Positions 1 to 7,045 of a stretch of DNA of 45,071 nucleotides are shown here, in pieces. Source of the DNA: Comchoanobacter sp040266255 (GTDB lineage: Bacteria > Pseudomonadota > Gammaproteobacteria > Comchoanobacterales > Comchoanobacteraceae); assembly GCA_040266255.1 (NCBI GenBank), contig JBDQEV010000007.1, positions 1-45,071 on the forward strand, written 5' to 3'. The position numbers and the translations under genes were made by a program. A model generated the notes under the pieces. The model was not told the DNA's origin. It saw only the letters and a list, made by a program, of their open reading frames with translations, and ran no database searches. Positions within the stretch are counted from its first letter, which is position 1; each line of letters starts with the position of its first letter.

Positions 1-173
1 AATACAATGTGGACTGAAGCCAAGTGCCATTACTCCTTAATTACATTAGCAGAGCCTCCTACTTTAACCCCCTCCTAATTACCACATTGTTTATACAAAA
101 ATTATTTTGGCGGTTAATTTATAAATAAATCTGACAAATGAGGCAGACTATTTATATTTATAGAGGAAAAATT

Positions 174-305
174 ATGGGACTAATAAAACATAACGCCGTA
201 CAAAACCACAGATTCAACTTAGCTTCATCACTCATTGATTTGAAATATAGTGGTATATCCAACTTTCTGAGGCCTTTACTAAGAATCATGACAATTAAAT
301 ATTAG
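174..305 (+). CDS. Small ORF, 43 aa, possibly a gene remnant
   Basis: This short frame begins MGLIKHNAVQNHRF and ends RIMTIKY. It was kept because an AGAGGA ribosome binding site sits about six bases before the ATG, which is stronger than for many genes here. The product is basic and contains one weak hydrophobic stretch. I recognise no family. The surrounding region has repeats and broken genes, so it may be the surviving start of a decayed gene. It has no partner gene nearby on the plus strand. Confidence 0.25.
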   Translation: MGLIKHNAVQNHRFNLASSLIDLKYSGISNFLRPLLRIMTIKY

Positions 306-495
306 CAGCTATATCAGTGAAATACTGGACCATAGCTAACGCATTTTCTGGAAAAATGCCTTCAAAGACGCTAGCATGACCCACAGAGACAAAGAAACTA
401 TAGAAACCTCTATATCTTAATATTTTTTTATCATCATCATCTAGTCAGGTGACCTAAGCGATCTTATTCATAGTACATTTTTTTGACTATTTTCA

Positions 496-601
496 GAAAG
501 AACTTACAGCCCTCGAACAAAATCTTTCAATTTCTGCATATGTCCATCAAATTCATCTTTTTTCATTGTCGGAAAAATAGAATAAAGTCATAGATATTTG
601 G
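496..601. repeat. Direct repeat copy 1 flanking the F-box pseudogene
   Basis: About 105 bp here match 1825-1930 in the same orientation, roughly 75-80 % by eye, with the best block being the shared core AATAGAATAAA and ATAGATATTT. On the minus strand both copies hold a mini-ORF starting ATGAAAAAA and ending in a Gly-Leu-stop (20 codons here at 504-566, 19 codons at 1835-1894). The two mini-ORFs differ by an indel just after the start and encode unrelated peptides, so at least one is non-coding. The pair brackets the broken F-box gene, as expected for the edges of a duplicated or inserted segment. Confidence 0.6.
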
Positions 602-666
602 GCCGGTTGTTTTCAGATTCTGAAAACTGCAGTGCTAAATACCAAGTCTATATACCTATGATCAGC

Positions 667-1260
667 TTATACGTTCGATGCAACCCTGACCTCAGGGATA
701 TGTGATTCAAGAACGCGCGACCTGTATGCTGCTTTTAAGCCTTCCTTATAGTCTTTATACTCTTCACCACCGGTGCTAGCGCCTGAAACCAAGTTACTTA
801 ATACACCATGAGACCGAACTATTTCCTCAGAGCTTGTACTAACGGTAGCCTGCATGACATAAGAATAACCATCTTGACGAAGCCTAGAGGCTCCTTGTAT
901 AGCAGCATTAATCTTTATTGCAATCGGTAATAATTTTTTCTCGTCAAAGCAGTGAATAGCAAAACCTGACTCTGTAGTCTCTCTATTTTTTGGCGCTTGG
1001 ATGGCGACAATCTTGCATGCACTTGAGTCTAAGCCATATGATGCGTCTTGGAATTCAAATTCAGTCTTTAGTAGGCGAATCTTAGCAACAGCCTCGTGCA
1101 TAAAAATACGTAAGAAACTTAAAGATTGCCCAGGGGTCCATAAAGAAAAATAGGTTCTTTGAGAATCATGCTCTTCACCATGTATAGTCATTCTAGTACC
1201 AACCTTGACCTTTATACGATTGTAAAATCCAGGTTGTTTAGATTGCCTATCAAAACACAT
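667..1260 (-). CDS. C-terminal fragment of the F-box gene, hypothetical protein
   Basis: The longest frame of the broken locus, up to 197 aa from ATG 1260. It is a mixed alpha/beta-looking soluble sequence with no membrane segment, and includes YFSLWTPGQSLSF and a Gly/Ser-rich stretch SGASTGGEEYKDY near the end. I do not recognise a domain. No ribosome binding site precedes ATG 1260, and the frame stays open upstream to 1278, consistent with it being the tail of the upstream F-box frames. If translated independently it would be an orphan domain. Confidence 0.45.
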   Translation of the reverse strand: MCFDRQSKQPGFYNRIKVKVGTRMTIHGEEHDSQRTYFSLWTPGQSLSFLRIFMHEAVAKIRLLKTEFEFQDASYGLDSSACKIVAIQAPKNRETTESGFAIHCFDEKKLLPIAIKINAAIQGASRLRQDGYSYVMQATVSTSSEEIVRSHGVLSNLVSGASTGGEEYKDYKEGLKAAYRSRVLESHIPEVRVASNV

Positions 1261-1553
1261 GCAAAGTCTTTTAAACTCCTACTTAATACAGGCTGGAATT
1301 TCATTGTAAACAGTTGATTATCTGTTAGTATAAGTCCTACATAATTCCCTAAAGCAGTATCTATGAAGTTTGAACTAAAGGTCATCGGAGGCTCAAAAGT
1401 ATATTCGGTTTTGCGTGCTCCACCACCACATACTGCTTCATCGTAACTAATTACAGGAGAATGACGTAACAACGACAGAGAGCCAATGCGTGCTTTATAA
1501 ATGCAATTATAATCATCTTCATTTACCTTATTTGAAACCTCTCCAGGGCTCGC
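1212..1553 (-). pseudogene. Middle fragment of the F-box gene
   Basis: Open frame between a TGA at 1554-1556 and the stop at 1212. It encodes a Ser/Leu-rich stretch, then SYDEAVCGGGARKTEYTFEP and GNYVGLILTDNQLF. It overlaps the F-box frame on the left-hand side of translation and the next frame on the other. It has no credible start codon or ribosome binding site, so it is best read as an internal piece of the same ancestral protein. Confidence 0.45.
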
Positions 1554-1705
1554 TCAACTAACAGAGGGGTGAAGTACTGAAACAATTCTTTAGAAGCCCT
1601 GGCAAGCTGGAATAAAGCCACGTAATCCATATGAGTACCAATCTTCTGCCATATCTCTACTGGCAGACCTCTTAATAACCTTTTCTCTGATTGATGTTCT
1701 TTCAT
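1523..1705 (-). CDS. F-box domain protein (truncated)
   Basis: From ATG 1705 (AAGGA seven bases upstream, a TATAAT-like element further up) a 60 aa product is encoded. Residues 9-50 read LLRGLPVEIWQKIGTHMDYV followed by ALFQLARASKELFQYF, matching the F-box consensus LP-E-hydrophobic-W/I-IL-L then LA-VSK-hydrophobic. F-boxes bind Skp1 in eukaryotic SCF ubiquitin ligases; in bacteria they occur in translocated effectors. The protein ends at TAA 1523 soon after the domain, with no substrate-binding part, because of a frameshift into the following frame. A longer upstream start (1834) would add a hydrophobic stretch but has no ribosome binding site. Confidence 0.6.
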   Translation of the reverse strand: MKEHQSEKRLLRGLPVEIWQKIGTHMDYVALFQLARASKELFQYFTPLLVERALERFQIR

Positions 1706-2099
1706 TTTAGAATCCTTATTATTACTGGGTATATTATACACAAGCAATAAAAGCAAGCACACCAAATCGTTTTCACATATTACTTGATTAAGCCAAATCA
1801 TATTACTAGAACCAATATGATATTTCGAAAGCACTTACAATCCACAAATAAAACATTGAACTATCAGAATATATATCAAATTCATTTTTTTCATTACAGG
1901 TAAAATAGAATAAAATCTTAGATATTTAGCCCTAAGCTAACTTGAAGACTGTTTTTAAGTCGCCTATAAGGGTCATCATAAAGATTAATGCCATCCATAG
2001 AATGACCTACCTCCATCACTTATTACAACCCAATATGATGTAGATTTTCATCCATAAAAACCATACATCAGCGACATGACAACATCTATCATATTCTTC
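1706..2099. other. Intergenic, promoter-like sequence and repeat copy 2
   Basis: No full gene is seen. The 1705-1760 part carries the ribosome binding site and a TATAAT-like element for the minus-strand F-box gene. The 1825-1930 part is the second copy of the direct repeat. The remainder (1931-2099) is AT-rich without recognisable signals. Confidence 0.5.
1825..1930. repeat. Direct repeat copy 2 flanking the F-box pseudogene
   Basis: Matches 496-601 in the same orientation. On the minus strand it holds a 19-codon mini-ORF (1894-1835) that would encode the hydrophobic, signal-peptide-like MKKMNLIYILIVQCFICGL. The matching frame in copy 1 is hydrophilic because of an indel, so I do not call it a gene. 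Confidence 0.6.
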
Positions 2100-2723
2100 T
2101 TACTCTATATCTGATGAATCTTCGTCGTCCGTAATACCATCTGCTGCCTGGACCATTGTACCAGTTGTAGGTGCCAACTGAAGAGTTGCGTCATAGTCCT
2201 TCCTAGACTCTAACACATGCCAGCAGTTCTTGAACTTTACATCAGAACCCTCTGGAGCCTTATAACCACCTAGCTTCATCTTTTTGTACTTTAGATAGGC
2301 CCATATAGCCCAACTCATAGCAGACGTACCCTCTTGCAGCTCAAACCCCTTCCATCCCTGTGAAATTAAAAAATCAACAACCTCTGCTGCCGTCATAAAT
2401 GTCTGCTCTTCTAACAGCATACGGCCAGCAAAAGCCTCTTCATTGAGGCCGCGTCCAACTTCAGCATATGCTGGTGATTTTCCATCAGCAATATAGTAAT
2501 TCATCACCCAACCACAATCTGTTTCTAGTACTACAGGGTTACCTAAATCACCAGTGTTAACATCTGGACCATTCTCACTTTTCAGGCCTTTTGTTTTGGG
2601 TTTATTCACTATGACCACATAAGGCTTAAAATCTTTTAGTATTTCCACTTCTCTTTTCAATAGATCTTGTATCTCACCTTTTGACTTTTTAGCCACAGTG
2701 CCACCTCCATTTTCACTCATCAT
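2100..2723 (-). CDS. Hypothetical soluble protein with acidic tail
   Basis: A 207 aa soluble protein with no membrane segment or signal peptide. The N-terminal third is Lys/Glu-rich (KSKGEIQDLLKREVEILKDF), the middle includes CGWVMNYYIADGKSPAY and a Trp-rich stretch SAMSWAIWAYLKYKK, and it ends with a strongly acidic tail (DDEDSSDIE). I do not recognise a family. The start is uncertain: ATG 2723/2720 has no ribosome binding site, whereas a GTG at 2696 has a perfect GGAGGT six bases upstream and would give 198 aa. An acidic C-terminus is common in type IV-secreted effectors, but that is weak evidence. Confidence 0.65.
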   Translation of the reverse strand: MMSENGGGTVAKKSKGEIQDLLKREVEILKDFKPYVVIVNKPKTKGLKSENGPDVNTGDLGNPVVLETDCGWVMNYYIADGKSPAYAEVGRGLNEEAFAGRMLLEEQTFMTAAEVVDFLISQGWKGFELQEGTSAMSWAIWAYLKYKKMKLGGYKAPEGSDVKFKNCWHVLESRKDYDATLQLAPTTGTMVQAADGITDDEDSSDIE

Positions 2724-2783
2724 TGATAGTATAAGCTAATATTTTTTAAGTTCCATAGATTAATCAATTATTGAATGCCCTCA

Positions 2784-3110
2784 CTAGAAACTAGGCCCGA
2801 CTAATGGCTGCATTTCTTCACCAGGCTCTTCATGAGGAACCTGATTGCACTCAGACTCCTGCCTACATCTTCTTCTACAAACAACCATTAGAGGAATGGT
2901 AGAAAAAGCAAAACTTGACAATGCAACTAGCCCAAGAACACGCTCATCCTCCTTGCCTACCTGATCATCATCTTCCTTACTGGACACATTTGCTTGCACA
3001 GCAAGTAAACATAAAATAATACTACTAAAGAACCAGCAACCAGACAGTCTCTCAGCCCAATTCAATGGCTTTTCCAACCCATTCCGAAACCATTCCTGAA
3101 TTTGATTCAT
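2784..3110 (-). CDS. Small two-helix membrane protein, hypothetical
   Basis: A 108 aa protein with two predicted membrane helices, about residues 25-42 (GCWFFSSIILCLLAVQA) and 60-78 (LGLVALSSFAFSTIPLMVV). Between them is a short acidic loop with KEDDDQVGKEDE. The second helix is followed by a basic Arg/Cys cluster (CRRRCRQ), so both ends probably face the cytoplasm. An AGGAG ribosome binding site precedes ATG 3110. I do not recognise a family. It lies between other unknown accessory genes on the same strand. Confidence 0.55.
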   Translation of the reverse strand: MNQIQEWFRNGLEKPLNWAERLSGCWFFSSIILCLLAVQANVSSKEDDDQVGKEDERVLGLVALSSFAFSTIPLMVVCRRRCRQESECNQVPHEEPGEEMQPLVGPSF

Positions 3111-3126
3111 AACCTCTCCTAGAAAA

Positions 3127-3669
3127 CTACTGATTTGTAAAGTCTACAAATGAATCTACCTTTACACTTCCCCTTTCTAACTGACGAGATAAACAAATAC
3201 TGAGTACGCTATCCCCAACCTCACAATCAAACCACTTTGGTATTTGCTGCTGCAAAAATCGCTGCTGTACACAGGAAATATGCGCGTTTATATGCTGAGC
3301 TAATTGATCAATGCAGGCTTCAAATGACTCAGTCTGGTAATAATTTTTCAGTACATGTTCAAACTCAAACACCAAGATCATTTCTCCAACCTTTAGGCTC
3401 TGGTAAAGATCTAACAGTAATCGCTCTGGCTCATCATGCCAGCTATGTAAAAAACAGCACACTGCAGGACCTTTTAGCTCTTGAATAGACAATCGCCCCA
3501 CTTGAAAGTACTTATACCCAACATGGTCTGGCTCATAAACACCTGAATATGGTCTTTTATTGATCAAGCTAGAAGCGATATAGCTTCGACTTCCCTGCCC
3601 CATCAGAAAATTTATTTGCATATCAAACCAATCAAAAAAAAGTTGATGACTTCTATCCTTTATTTTCAT
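3127..3669 (-). CDS. Hypothetical protein, weakly methyltransferase-like
   Basis: About 180 aa from ATG 3669; a TTG at 3684 would add five residues. The stretch CCFLHSWHDEPERLLLDLYQ then SLKVGEMILVFEFEH resembles the second half of class I SAM methyltransferases (the H-D-P-E-LL motif followed by LK-G-hydrophobic). The glycine-rich SAM-binding motif I is not visible, so this may be a degenerate or unrelated protein. Its 5' end overlaps the 5' end of divergent ygfZ by about 24 bp if both use their first ATG, so one start probably lies further in (ATG 3621 is possible). Confidence 0.5.
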   Translation of the reverse strand: MKIKDRSHQLFFDWFDMQINFLMGQGSRSYIASSLINKRPYSGVYEPDHVGYKYFQVGRLSIQELKGPAVCCFLHSWHDEPERLLLDLYQSLKVGEMILVFEFEHVLKNYYQTESFEACIDQLAQHINAHISCVQQRFLQQQIPKWFDCEVGDSVLSICLSRQLERGSVKVDSFVDFTNQ

Positions 3670-4296
3670 TCCATCAAAGCTCAACTTGAACCCCTACTTA
3701 ACAATCCTTATAATAATTTTATTTTAAACAATATGTCCTTTATTGCAATTAAAACTCCCAACTCCAAACTTCTTGATCGATTGATCACCCAAAAAATCCA
3801 ACTGCAACCAAAGTTATCATGCATTTGCAATCATCAAGGGAAAGTATTATCCCGATTTTGGGTAAAATCAGATGATAACTATAGTTATTTATATATTGAT
3901 AACATGCAACTTGATGCATTGATATCACTCATTAAGAAGTATGATATTCATGGTGAAATTGACTTAACAAACCAATACTCAATCTGTCCATCAATGATTG
4001 AACTCTCACCAGACAAAAACATTCATCAGCAGTTAATTGAAAACTGCATTCCAACAATTACTGATCAAATTTACGGAAAATACACCCCACATGTATTAAA
4101 CCTTTCCCAAAAAGCAGTCGCATTTGACAAAGGCTGCTTTATTGGTCACGAACCAATTGCTCGAACAGAGTTTAAAGGTAAGATCAAGAAACAACTCTCT
4201 TACCTAAAAAGCAAAACCTTCAATGAACATGCCCTAGAGCATTACTTTGATGGCCAAGAATACCACATGTTAATCTTGCGATCCCTCAGGAGCTAA
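3646..4296 (+). CDS. ygfZ: YgfZ-type tRNA-modifying / Fe-S folate-binding protein
   Basis: YgfZ-family proteins are folate-binding relatives of GcvT that help maintain or repair particular Fe-S enzymes. The signature is clear near residues 160-175: FDKGCFIGHEPIARTEFKGK, containing the K-G-C-[FY]-x-G-x-E motif with its conserved Cys (Gln is usual where His stands here). The N-terminal NHQGKVLSRFWV also fits the domain. From ATG 3646 it is 216 aa, much shorter than the 326 aa E. coli protein and lacking most of the C-terminal barrel. ATG 3733 is an alternative start. The 3' end overlaps that of convergent lysS by 27 bp. It would complement the SUF operon at 18.6-24.2 kb. Confidence 0.8.
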   Translation: MTSILYFHSIKAQLEPLLNNPYNNFILNNMSFIAIKTPNSKLLDRLITQKIQLQPKLSCICNHQGKVLSRFWVKSDDNYSYLYIDNMQLDALISLIKKYDIHGEIDLTNQYSICPSMIELSPDKNIHQQLIENCIPTITDQIYGKYTPHVLNLSQKAVAFDKGCFIGHEPIARTEFKGKIKKQLSYLKSKTFNEHALEHYFDGQEYHMLILRSLRS

Positions 4297-5751
4297 TGGT
4301 CTTAAAGTTGGGAACAAGATCACATCTCTGATAGAAGGCGAACCAGTCAAAATCATTACCAATCGGTCAACACCAAATCCTTGACCTGCAGTTGGAGGAA
4401 GGCCGTGTTCTAATGCAGTGATATAGTCCTTATCAAACAACATCGCTTCATGATCACCTTGCTGTTTTCTTTCAACCTGCTCGTGAAATCTTTGAGCCTG
4501 AATATCTGGATCATTAAGCTCTGAGAAACCATTTGCAATTTCTTGACCAGCAATAAATAACTCAAATCGCTCAGCATAACGTGGATCTTGATCAGATGGC
4601 CTTGCTAATGGTGAAGTCCTAGCAGGATAGTGTGTAATAAATGTTGGCTGTATCAATGTTTCCTCTACAGTCTCTTCAAACAAGTACAACTGCAAGTCTT
4701 CTACGTATTTTGTATCTGGCACATTGAGCCCAATCTTAGATATATAGGACTTTAGCTGATCCAAGCCACCCAGATCATCAGAAGAGAGCTCAGCATGCAC
4801 ATCTAAAATTGCCTGATGCATCGTCACCTCAGCAATCTTTGTCTTCAAATTAATCTGATGCCCTTGAAATTCAACCTGCTCTCCAAAAACATTAGCAATT
4901 TCAGCAAACAACTCCTGTGTTAACTGCATCAAGTCTTTATAATCTGCATATGCCTGATAAAACTCAATCATTGTAAATTCAGGATTGTGACGTGTCGAAA
5001 TCCCCTCATTTCTAAAATTACGGTTAATCTCAAAAACCCGATCAAATCCACCCACTACCAAACGCTTTAAATACAACTCAGGCGCAATTCTTAAAAACAA
5101 AGGGATATCTAATGCATTATGATGTGTTTCAAATGGTTTTGCTACTGCCCCACCAGCAATGGTATGCATCATTGGTGTTTCAACTTCTAAAAACTCTCTT
5201 TTAACAAAAAAGTCACGTAAAAGTTGAATGAGTTTAATTCTCTTGAGAAACACCTCTTTCGAAGATGGGTTTGCAATTAGATCTAAATACCTTTGACGAT
5301 ACTTCACTTCGGTATCTGCTAGACCATGGAACTTATCTGGCAATGGGCGCAAAGACTTCACCAGCAAGTCTGCTTGTGCCGCCCAAATCGTCAGCTCTCC
5401 CATCTTGGTATAAAACACATGCCCTTTAACATATACAATATCCCCCAAGTCCCATGTTTTTACTTCTGCAAAGGCTTCAGCACCTAAATCATTTGCCCGC
5501 AAGTAAATTTGAATCCGATCACCACCATCTACAATTGTAATAAATGTAGCTTTACCCATAAACCTTGCAGTCATAATGCGACCAGATACTGAATACTTTC
5601 TCTCCTCATCTACAAGAGTTGGATCTGTATTTTCTACAATAACATCTTTGACGCTATGCGTTGGCTTCAAATGATTTGGATAAGGCTGACCCTTTTCTCT
5701 TAATAATTCTAACTTCTCTCTTCGCACCTGGTATGGATCTATATTGGACAT
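4270..5751 (-). CDS. lysS: Lysyl-tRNA synthetase, class II
   Basis: Charges tRNA-Lys with lysine using ATP in the cytoplasm. Length 493 aa is close to the E. coli enzyme (505). An OB-fold anticodon-binding domain (SVSGRIMTARFMGKATFITI, about residues 54-73) precedes the class II core. Motif 2 is seen as FRNEGISTRHNPEFTMIEFY and motif 3 as GFGVDRLVMILTGSPSIRDV followed by ILFPTLRP. ATG 5751 has AGGAG five bases upstream. In many gammaproteobacteria lysS lies directly downstream of prfB. Here prfB and a tRNA-Lys are on the same strand about 3 kb upstream, separated by an accessory insert. Confidence 0.97.
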   Translation of the reverse strand: MSNIDPYQVRREKLELLREKGQPYPNHLKPTHSVKDVIVENTDPTLVDEERKYSVSGRIMTARFMGKATFITIVDGGDRIQIYLRANDLGAEAFAEVKTWDLGDIVYVKGHVFYTKMGELTIWAAQADLLVKSLRPLPDKFHGLADTEVKYRQRYLDLIANPSSKEVFLKRIKLIQLLRDFFVKREFLEVETPMMHTIAGGAVAKPFETHHNALDIPLFLRIAPELYLKRLVVGGFDRVFEINRNFRNEGISTRHNPEFTMIEFYQAYADYKDLMQLTQELFAEIANVFGEQVEFQGHQINLKTKIAEVTMHQAILDVHAELSSDDLGGLDQLKSYISKIGLNVPDTKYVEDLQLYLFEETVEETLIQPTFITHYPARTSPLARPSDQDPRYAERFELFIAGQEIANGFSELNDPDIQAQRFHEQVERKQQGDHEAMLFDKDYITALEHGLPPTAGQGFGVDRLVMILTGSPSIRDVILFPTLRPLAPEGSQD

Positions 5752-5955
5752 CGATTCTCCTCTTGATTCATTTTATTTACAAGCACCTTTGTTCAAGCTC
5801 ATTGAGCATCACTCGCATACTATTTACCCTTTCATCTCATTGAATATAACATAAAAGTGCTCATATTATATGGAATATATTCGACTATTGCAAAGCACGA
5901 AACCGATAAAAACACTCTGATTTCAGTATTTTTACAACTTAAATACATAAAAAGC

Positions 5956-5981
5956 TTGACCGCCTACCGATTAGTAGGTAG
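5956..5981 (+). promoter_or_regulatory. Likely TetR-type operator with -35-like TTGACC
   Basis: CTACC (5964-5968), eight bases, then GGTAG (5977-5981) form an inverted repeat about 30 bp before the tetR start, the spacing and symmetry typical of operators bound by TetR-family dimers. It directly follows a TTGACC hexamer (5956-5961) that could be a -35 element, although no good -10 lies at the right distance. I infer autorepression of the tetR gene. Confidence 0.5.
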
Positions 5982-6009
5982 CACCCAAGCACGTTATGCA
6001 AAGCAACAA

Positions 6010-6552
6010 ATGAATCGAAACACTAAAGAACACATTATAGATATTGCTCGACAGCTGATTCAAATGAGAGGCTACCACGGATTTAGCTTTAAAAATATTA
6101 GCAATGAAATTGGCATTAAGAACTCAAGCATCCACCACCACTTCCCAACAAAAGTTGATTTAGCCGTTGTGATCATGAAACAAGCTACTGAAGCATCTGT
6201 CATCACTTTTCAAAATCTTTTAAATGAGCAGACATTATCATCAAAAGACAAAGTCACTACATTCTATACCAGTATTTGTGACGCTACTTTCAATCAAAAT
6301 AATAAGATGTGTATTGGCGGCATGCTGGCATCAGATGTGCTCACTCTACACCCAGAGCTAAATCAACAAATTAAAGTATTCTTTAGTTCTATTGAAGATG
6401 AAATTGCACAAATAGTTCAACAAGGAATTAATCATAAAGAATTTTGTAAAGGCTTGAATGCCAATACAGAAGCTTCAATCATTACAGCAATGATTGAGGG
6501 ATCCCTTTTACTTGCTCGTCTATATAATGATCAACATAGACTACTTAAATGA
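6010..6552 (+). CDS. TetR-family transcriptional regulator
   Basis: From ATG 6010 a 180 aa protein with a TetR N-terminal helix-turn-helix: TKEHIIDIARQLIQMRGYHG, FSFKNISNEIGIKNSSIHHH, FPTKVDLAVVIMKQ. The C-terminal ligand domain includes NNKMCIGGMLASDVLTLHPE and ends IEGSLLLARLYNDQ, typical of NemR/YcdC-like members. The reading frame continues upstream to 5857, but that part lacks homology and the operator at 5964-5981 lies in it. The last codons run out of frame into a GST remnant, so the end may have been altered by a deletion. It probably repressed a detoxification gene, perhaps that GST. Confidence 0.85.
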   Translation: MNRNTKEHIIDIARQLIQMRGYHGFSFKNISNEIGIKNSSIHHHFPTKVDLAVVIMKQATEASVITFQNLLNEQTLSSKDKVTTFYTSICDATFNQNNKMCIGGMLASDVLTLHPELNQQIKVFFSSIEDEIAQIVQQGINHKEFCKGLNANTEASIITAMIEGSLLLARLYNDQHRLLK

Positions 6553-6739
6553 TCAACTGGAGGGAAAAACCTGGTTTGCAGGAGATGAATACTCAATGGC
6601 TGACATTGCAGTAACCACTCAATTACTTGGACTAGAAATGGCTGGGTTTACAATTGATAAAGATGGGAAATGGCCTGAGTTACACAAGCATATGAAAAAA
6701 TCTTTAGCGAGGGACTCATTCAAAACCATTTTAAAATAA
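6536..6739 (+). pseudogene. Glutathione S-transferase, C-terminal fragment
   Basis: In a different frame from tetR and overlapping its last codons, this stretch encodes DYLNDQLEGKTWFAGDEYSM, ADIAVTTQLLGLEMAGF, KWPELHKHMKK. This is the C-terminal helical domain of glutathione S-transferases (L-x-G-x-x-[WY]-hydrophobic-AG-x-x-[YF]-[ST]-hydrophobic-AD). The thioredoxin-like N-terminal domain is missing and there is no start codon or ribosome binding site, so the gene is broken. A deletion joining tetR to the GST tail is the simplest explanation. It is followed by a strong terminator. Confidence 0.75.
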
Positions 6740-6779
6740 CTAAACAACTAAGCGGGAGAAATCCCGCTTTTTTTTTACA
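6731..6779. repeat. Terminator-bearing repeat, copy 1
   Basis: The segment starting TTTAAAATAACTAA and running through the terminator hairpin recurs at 8692-8740 in the same orientation with a few changes. Copy 1 includes the last codons and stop of the GST fragment, so copy 2 is the trace of a second GST 3' end. The LRR gene lies between the two copies. Confidence 0.7.
6750..6777 (+). terminator. Rho-independent terminator after the GST fragment
   Basis: AGCGGGA (6751-6757) pairs with TCCCGCT (6762-6768) around a four-base loop and is followed by a run of nine T. It ends the tetR-GST transcript. A diverged copy of the same element and its left flank lies at 8692-8740. Confidence 0.9.
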
Positions 6780-6857
6780 TTATAAGCATTACTATCATCA
6801 AGTATCACATTTGAGTTATTTATGACAGTATCAAAAATGCCCTCAAAATGATTCCGA

Positions 6858-6886
6858 TTGACGCGTAAATATACTATTTATATCTT
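6858..6886 (+). promoter_or_regulatory. Sigma70-like promoter
   Basis: TTGACG (6858-6863) and TATCTT (6881-6886) are separated by 17 bases, on the plus strand. It precedes the short reading frame at 6928, which has a good ribosome binding site, so this is probably the promoter of a gene that has been truncated. Confidence 0.4.
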
Positions 6887-6927
6887 AATGTGGAATACTT
6901 AGAAGTCATTTAAATAAGGGAGAAACT

Positions 6928-6978
6928 ATGAAGACACCTGCACCTAGGTTACAAAAAATATTGAACACTCCACACTGA
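6928..6978 (+). pseudogene. Truncated gene start (16 codons)
   Basis: ATG 6928 follows an AAGGGAG ribosome binding site at a good distance and a promoter-like pair at 6858-6886. The frame reads MKTPAPRLQKILNTPH and then stops. The last codons already lie inside the LRR-flank repeat that begins at 6964, so the original gene was probably cut off where the LRR segment joined. I cannot tell what it encoded. Confidence 0.35.
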
Positions 6979-7045
6979 TTACTTGCCTCTCTAACCATAA
7001 TTGCTTCCCTATTTTTTACACATATAGTTTATAATCTTCTCACAT
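6964..7045. repeat. LRR-flank repeat A, remnant of a second LRR gene start
   Basis: This roughly 80 bp matches 8506-8588 at about 90 % by eye, same orientation. On the minus strand 6998-6964 encodes MVREASNQCGVF, matching the LRR protein's own start MVREVSNECGVF, then diverges. Its other end holds the last codons of the LRR gene. A start of one LRR gene directly after the end of another is what a tandem array on the minus strand would leave after recombination or deletion. Confidence 0.75.

Larger units (their letters stand above)
1..666. other. Left intergenic region with gene remnants
   Basis: No convincing full gene is visible. On the minus strand an ATG at 30-28 with a GGAG-like sequence only two bases upstream could begin a gene leaving the window on the left, but just ten codons can be seen. 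On the plus strand 174-305 is a 43-codon frame with a good ribosome binding site, listed separately. At 496-601 lies one copy of a direct repeat shared with 1825-1930. An 8 bp perfect inverted repeat with a 3-base loop sits at 609-627, without a T-run. Confidence 0.5.
667..1705 (-). pseudogene. F-box protein gene broken by two frameshifts
   Basis: Three consecutive minus-strand frames look like one former gene of about 340 codons. Frame one (start 1705) carries an F-box. Frame two is open from 1553 to 1212. Frame three is open from 1278 to 667. Adjacent frames overlap over 1523-1553 and 1212-1278, which is where the indels must lie. The middle frame has no good start of its own (only a TTG at 1472) and is open upstream into the F-box frame, which argues for frameshifts rather than three genes. 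F-box proteins recruit SCF ubiquitin ligases in eukaryotes, and bacterial ones are usually secreted effectors. The region after the F-box is not recognised. A sequencing error could mimic this. Confidence 0.6.

Noticed and set aside
1..30. Possible minus-strand CDS leaving the window on the left
   Set aside because: Only ten codons are visible and the GGAG-like site is two bases from the ATG, too close for a confident call.
4..90. Nine-base inverted repeat ACAATGTGG / CCACATTGT about 70 bp apart at the left edge
   Set aside because: It does not extend beyond nine bases, has no target duplication, and no transposase gene is near, so it is not called a mobile-element end.
1835..1894. Nineteen-codon signal-peptide-like ORF in repeat copy 2
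   Set aside because: The paired copy encodes an unrelated hydrophilic peptide because of an indel, so coding is not conserved.
3237..3488. Plus-strand ORF opposite the methyltransferase-like gene
   Set aside because: It is the reverse shadow of the minus-strand gene and has no homology or start signals.
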